From Spisula solida (Eukaryota; Mollusca; Bivalvia; Venerida; Mactridae): 64,000 nt of DNA. Made by a program: the position numbers and the translations under genes. The stretch spans positions 29,638,222 to 29,702,221 of the forward strand of contig OX365952.1 of NCBI GenBank assembly GCA_947247005.1, read 5' to 3'. Shown piece after piece: positions 59,418 through 64,000 of the stretch (position 1 is its first letter; each line of letters starts with the position of its first letter). The notes under the pieces are model-generated. The model had not been told where the DNA came from and ran no database searches. It saw nothing but the letters and a program-made list of their open reading frames with translations.

Positions 59418-60166
59418 GGTGAGTAATGGCAGTATCCCAAGCCATCGAGGCTTCACTACAAAACAGCATCAGAGAAATATACAAACATCAATACCAGAGC
59501 GAGACTATATAACAATTAAAACATGAAAATATCAAGAGATGCTGGCAAGAAACCAGTACATTCAGCCTGGGAATCATCAACATGAATAATATGCGGAGTT
59601 TACTCATGAATAAATAAACAAATGCCAAAATTCACGAAATACGTAATATACACACTGGTTATAAAGCGTTTACCAAACATTGATCATCAACATACTTTTA
59701 GTTCATTAAGTGGGAGTAAATGATTCCTATGAGATATCTTGTTCTATCAATCTGGTCTACTAGCCTGCTTCTCCATCAAACTCCAAATACTAGTATTCAA
59801 CGCAAAATTACCACTCAACAAATTTTATGTTTGATCACTCGAGCTGGTGGGTTCATGAACGCCATACAGATCGAGTTTAACACAATATAAGTTGCAAGTT
59901 TCTCTTAATATTTATGTCACAATAAAGATTTACACGGGGGAACCAACTTGTACATCCCAAAAGGGGTTACGCATTGATTGATATGTTGTGCTTCCGGGTT
60001 TACATATGTTATCAACATTTTGACGGAAAAAAGGTGAGACCCTTACTTGTTATCAAGTAGAGTTACAATGACTGTGTTTTACCAACATATTTCAATATGA
60101 TGCAAGCCTTTATACATTCCCAATCATGTACATGTATTTACCTTATCTGTATGGGTAAAAATGACG
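59418..60166. other. Intergenic, no feature seen
   Basis: Unique AT-rich sequence between the 20-bp array and a MITE. Confidence 0.45.
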
Positions 60167-60372
60167 GAGAACAACTTATTCTCCGTCAGGCGATATGACC
60201 TGAATTTAGCGACCCTTAATTCTACACGTCTACCAAATTTAAGGGCGATCTATCGGCTCGAACAATATTTATTGCTGAAAAAGAAATAGGTGCTATATGT
60301 AGGGTATTCTCGTGTTGAACAAACTGTCGCTAATTTTCAGTCGTGTCGTCTGACGGAGAATAAGTTGTCCTC
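60167..60372. mobile_element. Short MITE, about 206 bp, inverted ends
   Basis: The left end GAGAACAACTTATTCTCCGT (then CAG) and the right end, read in reverse complement, match with one mismatch over 23 bp. The similarity continues weakly to TTAGCGAC/GTCGCTAA about 50 bp inside. The left end also folds on itself (TGACGGAGAA with TTCTCCGTCA at 60162-60188). There is no coding capacity. Confidence 0.75.
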
Positions 60373-61630
60373 AACACAACATTTCTACACAAAGCATGTG
60401 CAATATTCATTTTTATAAACTTTAATGGCAAAATATATTAATTTCTTCATAATTCTATGTCAAGTTATTATTGTATACTATAGATTTCTTTCTAAAGAAA
60501 ACATACTTTTGAAAAAACATGCGCTAACCTACTATAGCATATTCTCCAATACCTTAAACATTTTAGCAATATACCAGCTGGTTCTTTAGCAATTTTTCAA
60601 GTATTACAAAAATGTTTTTACAATTCAAGAAATTAATTCACCACACATGCCCTTTAAAGTTACTGTATATATCTACGCAGTCCTGGGCGCATCACGATGA
60701 TTATACATCAACCGAACATAACCTTGGAAACGTGAACAACTTCTAATGGAAACTCCCAAACTGCGTGATCCTGACTCAGAATTAAGTAATACTTGGCGAG
60801 ATACAAAAGTTAAATACTTGTACGAAAAATGTTTGGCAAACGTAAACAACGGCAAATGAAGAGCTAGTTTAAAAGCATCACGATTGTTGGCATGTTCGCG
60901 CTACTGTGATCCAATGCTCGAAATGTACACCCGCGATATCATTGGAATTGAAACAAATCTTCTTCGAATTTAAATGTGAGAAATTAAACCCGCCCGAAAC
61001 TGCTGTTTGATTATCCTTCAAGCGAACTTTTTATCATCGTGAATTGAATTGATTTCACACTTTGACACCATGATAGAACACTAAGTGTACATGTGTTTTA
61101 AAACTGGTCATTCACACCAACTATCTTTCTGTTAAACATCTAGGCTGACATGTTCTTGTCACAGCGTCCAGGTTTGATGCGCTAATCAACAATATAGCTA
61201 GACATTGACTCATGTTACTGTGCATCCATTTAGAAAGCTTGCTGACGTTTTTTCCACTTTGAACATTTTATTACCGGGTTTAGTTCTCCTAAAGCAATTT
61301 TTGAGTCATAAATAAGAAGCCTAAGACACGAACATAAAGTAAGAGGAGATGGTAAAAACACGACCATCGCCCATCAATGTTGCAAGCCTGGAAAATATAT
61401 GTACACGTATACTTCACTGTATGTAAGAGGGGTTATCCAGAATGGAACAGACTGTGTCGATTACTAGACTACATATGAACAATATATGTGTGCTGAAAAA
61501 TTCAATTGATTTGTTCAAATAAGTATTACATTATACCTAAAACTCGTTTAAGCAATTCAGTTTCAATAGATATACAAAGTTCCTGTTTAATAAGCCATTC
61601 TAGACGCGATTGCAATATTCCTATGTGTAC
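60373..61630. other. Intergenic, no feature seen
   Basis: Unique sequence with somewhat more CpG around 60680-61020 than its surroundings. I see no supported exon or promoter. Confidence 0.4.
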
Positions 61631-61634
61631 TTAA

Positions 61635-62186
61635 AGGTGCTGCCTCACAGATAGGGCTTAAATTGCTGCCTCACAGATAGGGCTAAATCGTGATTTTCCA
61701 ACATTACCAAGTATTGATGTTATAGAAAGCCACTGACGGTTGTTTTATGAAAGATTTGGTGCAAAAAAGCAATTTTAACCACTCTCGATGTCGCCCACTG
61801 GGTATTTTTTTCTTGAAAAAAGAGCTAAGTTTCCTTCCAACATGCTTTGAGAATTATGTTATTCACTAGTGATCGAACTGTAACATCAACAAACTACAGC
61901 GTAAACATCAGAACCAAAATAGGTTCGTTTTTTTATTCGTTTTCATCAAATGAGAACACATTTCAGGCAATTTAAGTAATAGTAGTGTTAATTCTATAGG
62001 GTATTAATACCCTATAGAATTTTTGATGTAAAAATACTAGATAACTACAAAATGCCGAAGTTTCTCAAGCTTTTTTAGATGTCAGTGTGGTTGTTTATGG
62101 GATATACAGGCAACTATACCAAATTACGCGAATATCTGACAATTTTATTTTATTTTTGAAAAACACCAATATGTGAGGCAATCCCT
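61635..62186. mobile_element. TTAA-flanked MITE, piggyBac-like, 552 bp
   Basis: TTAA lies on both sides (61631-61634 and 62187-62190). The ends are AGGTGCTGCCTCACA and, on the other strand, AGGGATTGCCTCACA, which match at 12 of 15 positions. TTAA duplication is typical of piggyBac elements. No transposase is present. Inside are a tandem of GCTGCCTCACAGATAGGGCT at about 61639-61685 and a 32-bp perfect palindrome at 61990-62021. Confidence 0.72.
61990..62021. repeat. Perfect 32-bp palindrome
   Basis: AATTCTATAGGGTATT is followed immediately by its exact reverse complement with no spacer. It lies inside the TTAA-flanked element. Confidence 0.93.
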
Positions 62187-62204
62187 TTAACATAGATGAA
62201 AGTC

Positions 62205-62857
62205 ACAAGGTTTGGCACAAGGGACAAGGTTTGGCACAAGGGACAAAGTTTGGCACAAGGGACAAGGTCTGGCACAAGGGACAAGGTCTGACACAAGGGA
62301 CAAGGTCTGACACAAGGGACAAGGTCTGACACAAGGGACAAGGTCTGACACTAGGGACAATTTCTGACACAAGGGACAAGTTCTGACACAAGGGACAAGG
62401 CCTGGCACAAGGGACAAGGTCTGACACAAGGGACAAGGTTTGGCACAAGGGACAAGGTCTGGCACATGGGACAAGGTCTGGCACAAGGGACAAGGTGTGA
62501 CACAAGGGACAAGGTGTGACACAAGGGACAAGGTCTGACACAAGGGACAAGGTCTGACACAAGGGACAATGTCTGACACAAGGGACAAGGTCTGACACAA
62601 GGGACAAGGTCTAACACAAGGGACAAGGTCTGACACAAGGGACAAGGTCTGACACAAAGGACAAGGTCTGACACAAGGGACACGGTTTGACACAAGGGAC
62701 AAGGCTGACACAAGGGACAAGGTTTGACACAAGGGACAATGTCTGACACAAGGGACAAGGTCTGACACAAGGGACAAGGTTTGACACAAGGGACAAGGTC
62801 TGACACAAGGGACAAGGTCTGACACATGGGACAAGGTTTGACACAAGGTCTGACACA
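62205..62857 (-). repeat. 19-bp minisatellite, about 35 copies
   Basis: The unit is CTGACACAAGGGACAAGGT on the + strand, with TTGGCAC, CTGGCAC and GTGACAC variants. It starts about 18 bp after the TTAA-flanked element. Minus-strand ORFs (LVPCVRPCPLCQT type) are repeat artefacts. Confidence 0.96.
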
Positions 62858-63331
62858 GATGATGGGAAAGCTCAATAGCCATGATTTTCCCCTTCAAGAA
62901 ATAACCGCTTCATGCCAAGCTGGACACATTGCCTTGCAACAACTTGGCATCCTACATATCTGCCTGTGTTCAATTGTTTCTTCGTGAAAAAATGCCGTTT
63001 TAAAACATGGTATTTGAAACGCATGTTTCATTTTATGATCAATTTGAATGGTATGACCTTGATTTATATAGAAATTGCCATGTATACTTGTTACTGACGC
63101 TCATGGCGCGTTTCACAATTTATTTGCAAAATCCCGGTATTGTTTTGTCTTTGCTGGTCCATATTTAGTGTTATAGATAGATAAATGGTTTATTTCGAAA
63201 ATAAGCGGCAATATGCTCACTGGTTCTTTCACATGGATAAGTACAGACATGCATTGACATAATTATATACACAAATATACACATTATAGTATAAACAAAA
63301 CATGCATGTATACAATGACTTTCAATTCCGG
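62858..63331. other. Intergenic, no feature seen
   Basis: Unique sequence with no recognised gene. Confidence 0.4.
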
Positions 63332-63958
63332 TACCGTAGTATAATGACGTAACGTCAAAAGTTGCGACCCAATAGCGTAACACAAAACGCGTAACGTTTC
63401 ACATCAGGCATATGTTTATATCATGTTATATTTTAATACATAACATACTGAAATTAAATCATATTTCAAATGTAATACAAACACTATAAAATTACATATT
63501 ATTCGCTTTATTAACACCTAAATATAAGTGTTTTTTTTCTTTCACATGGCGTCAATTTTTTAAGGTGGGACAATAGAAAGGTCATCATTGCAGGCATTTC
63601 AAAGACAAGACCCTTATTTTACAAAGGAAAATAAGCGAAATTGATAAAACATATTTAAACAAAAAACGTAAATATGGAAAAGTGTTTATTTTTGTATATT
63701 AAAATACTTGGGGTACAATGTGTTTGTCACGCATTTTCGGCATTTTTACACGCAATTGATGTGTTTTTACATATTAATGTTATTAAGCTATTACACTTTT
63801 AATAATTTATTAAAGCCTTATTATTTCTGTGTATTTTGATACTTTTGTGAAGAAAATAGGATGAATAGTTATTAAATACTTCACATTTTTAATTATCACA
63901 CCAACGAATTTTAGCATTGGTCGTAACTTTTGACTTTACGTCAATATTATGCGGAGTA
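63332..63958. mobile_element. Candidate DNA element with long inverted ends
   Basis: TGACGTAACGTCAAAAGTTG (63345 on) and the reverse complement of the 63919-63943 segment match over 25 bp with two mismatches. Weaker similarity extends outward (CCGTAGTATAA against CCGCATAATAT). The interior of about 550 bp is very AT-rich and non-coding. The exact edges and target duplication are not clear. Confidence 0.62.
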
Positions 63959-64000
63959 AGCGCAAATCAACGAAAAAAATAGTTATTCAAATTACATTTT

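Noticed and set aside
57362..59484. Overlapping minus-strand ORFs up to 364 codons
   Set aside because: They are translations of a 20-bp repeat, open in three frames at once, with no domain, no exon structure and no non-repeat core.
60673..60855. 60-codon minus-strand ORF in slightly CpG-richer DNA, possible first exon of a neighbour
   Set aside because: No recognisable domain, splice context or promoter that I can support.
62150..62897. Cysteine/proline-rich minus-strand ORFs (LVPCVRPCPLC type)
   Set aside because: 19-bp repeat read in three frames; the apparent Cys-rich pattern is periodic artefact.

Overview
This window is eukaryotic nuclear DNA: AT-rich, with short phase-consistent exons bounded by GT..AG introns. 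It holds the 3' two-thirds of one recognisable gene on the + strand, a TIA-1/TIAR (nucleolysin) RNA-binding protein. The protein sequence, the private intronic minisatellites and a repeat with TATGCCCCC/GGGGGCATA ends suggest a lophotrochozoan, most likely a bivalve mollusc. That assignment is inference. The start codon, RRM1 and the first half of RRM2 lie upstream of base 1.

Gene layout (+ strand): 1161-1236 (RRM2 RNP1), 12463-12568 (end of RRM2 and linker), 18962-19054 (start of RRM3), 25879-25963 (middle of RRM3 with RNP1), 29027-29177 (end of RRM3), 30988-31142 and 32117-32202 (Gly/Gln/Tyr/Met-rich prion-like tail), and 48884-48900 (the last five residues, GFQTQ, and TGA). All seven junctions keep phase, giving 255 codons. 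The ending matches the conserved QTQ/ETQ end of vertebrate TIAR/TIA-1. A 3'UTR of about 6.7 kb probably follows, ending near paired AATAAA signals at 55558-55600. Weak candidate alternative exons lie at 36374-36432 and 43730-43773.

The rest of the window is dominated by about 40 tandem arrays, mostly minisatellites, with units of 15 to 60 bp (a few have only two or three copies). Nearly every array has a sequence unrelated to its neighbours. The largest are the 20-bp array at 57066-59417 (about 118 copies), the 38-bp array at 19429-22824 (60 copies, split by a transposon), the 20-bp array at 45463-47148 (about 84 copies), the 41-bp composite array at 41142-42826, the 43-bp array at 26325-27746 and the 40-bp array at 33693-35084. 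Almost all long ORFs in the window are translations of these arrays and are not genes.

Several non-autonomous DNA transposons (MITE-like) can be delimited by inverted ends: 9102-9751 (TA-flanked), 20947-22062 (TA-flanked, inside the 38-bp array and itself carrying a 267-bp element), 24932-25551 (TA-flanked, inside a 60-bp array), 54605-54984 (inside a 40-bp array), 60167-60372, 61635-62186 (TTAA-flanked, piggyBac-like) and about 63332-63958. Downstream of about 55.6 kb I recognise no gene.

The most interesting features are how arrays meet splice sites (the exon ending at 31142 has its donor inside the first unit of a G-run-rich array; other arrays carry dozens of donor- or acceptor-like sequences), transposons nested in arrays with phase preserved, and higher-order duplications inside arrays.
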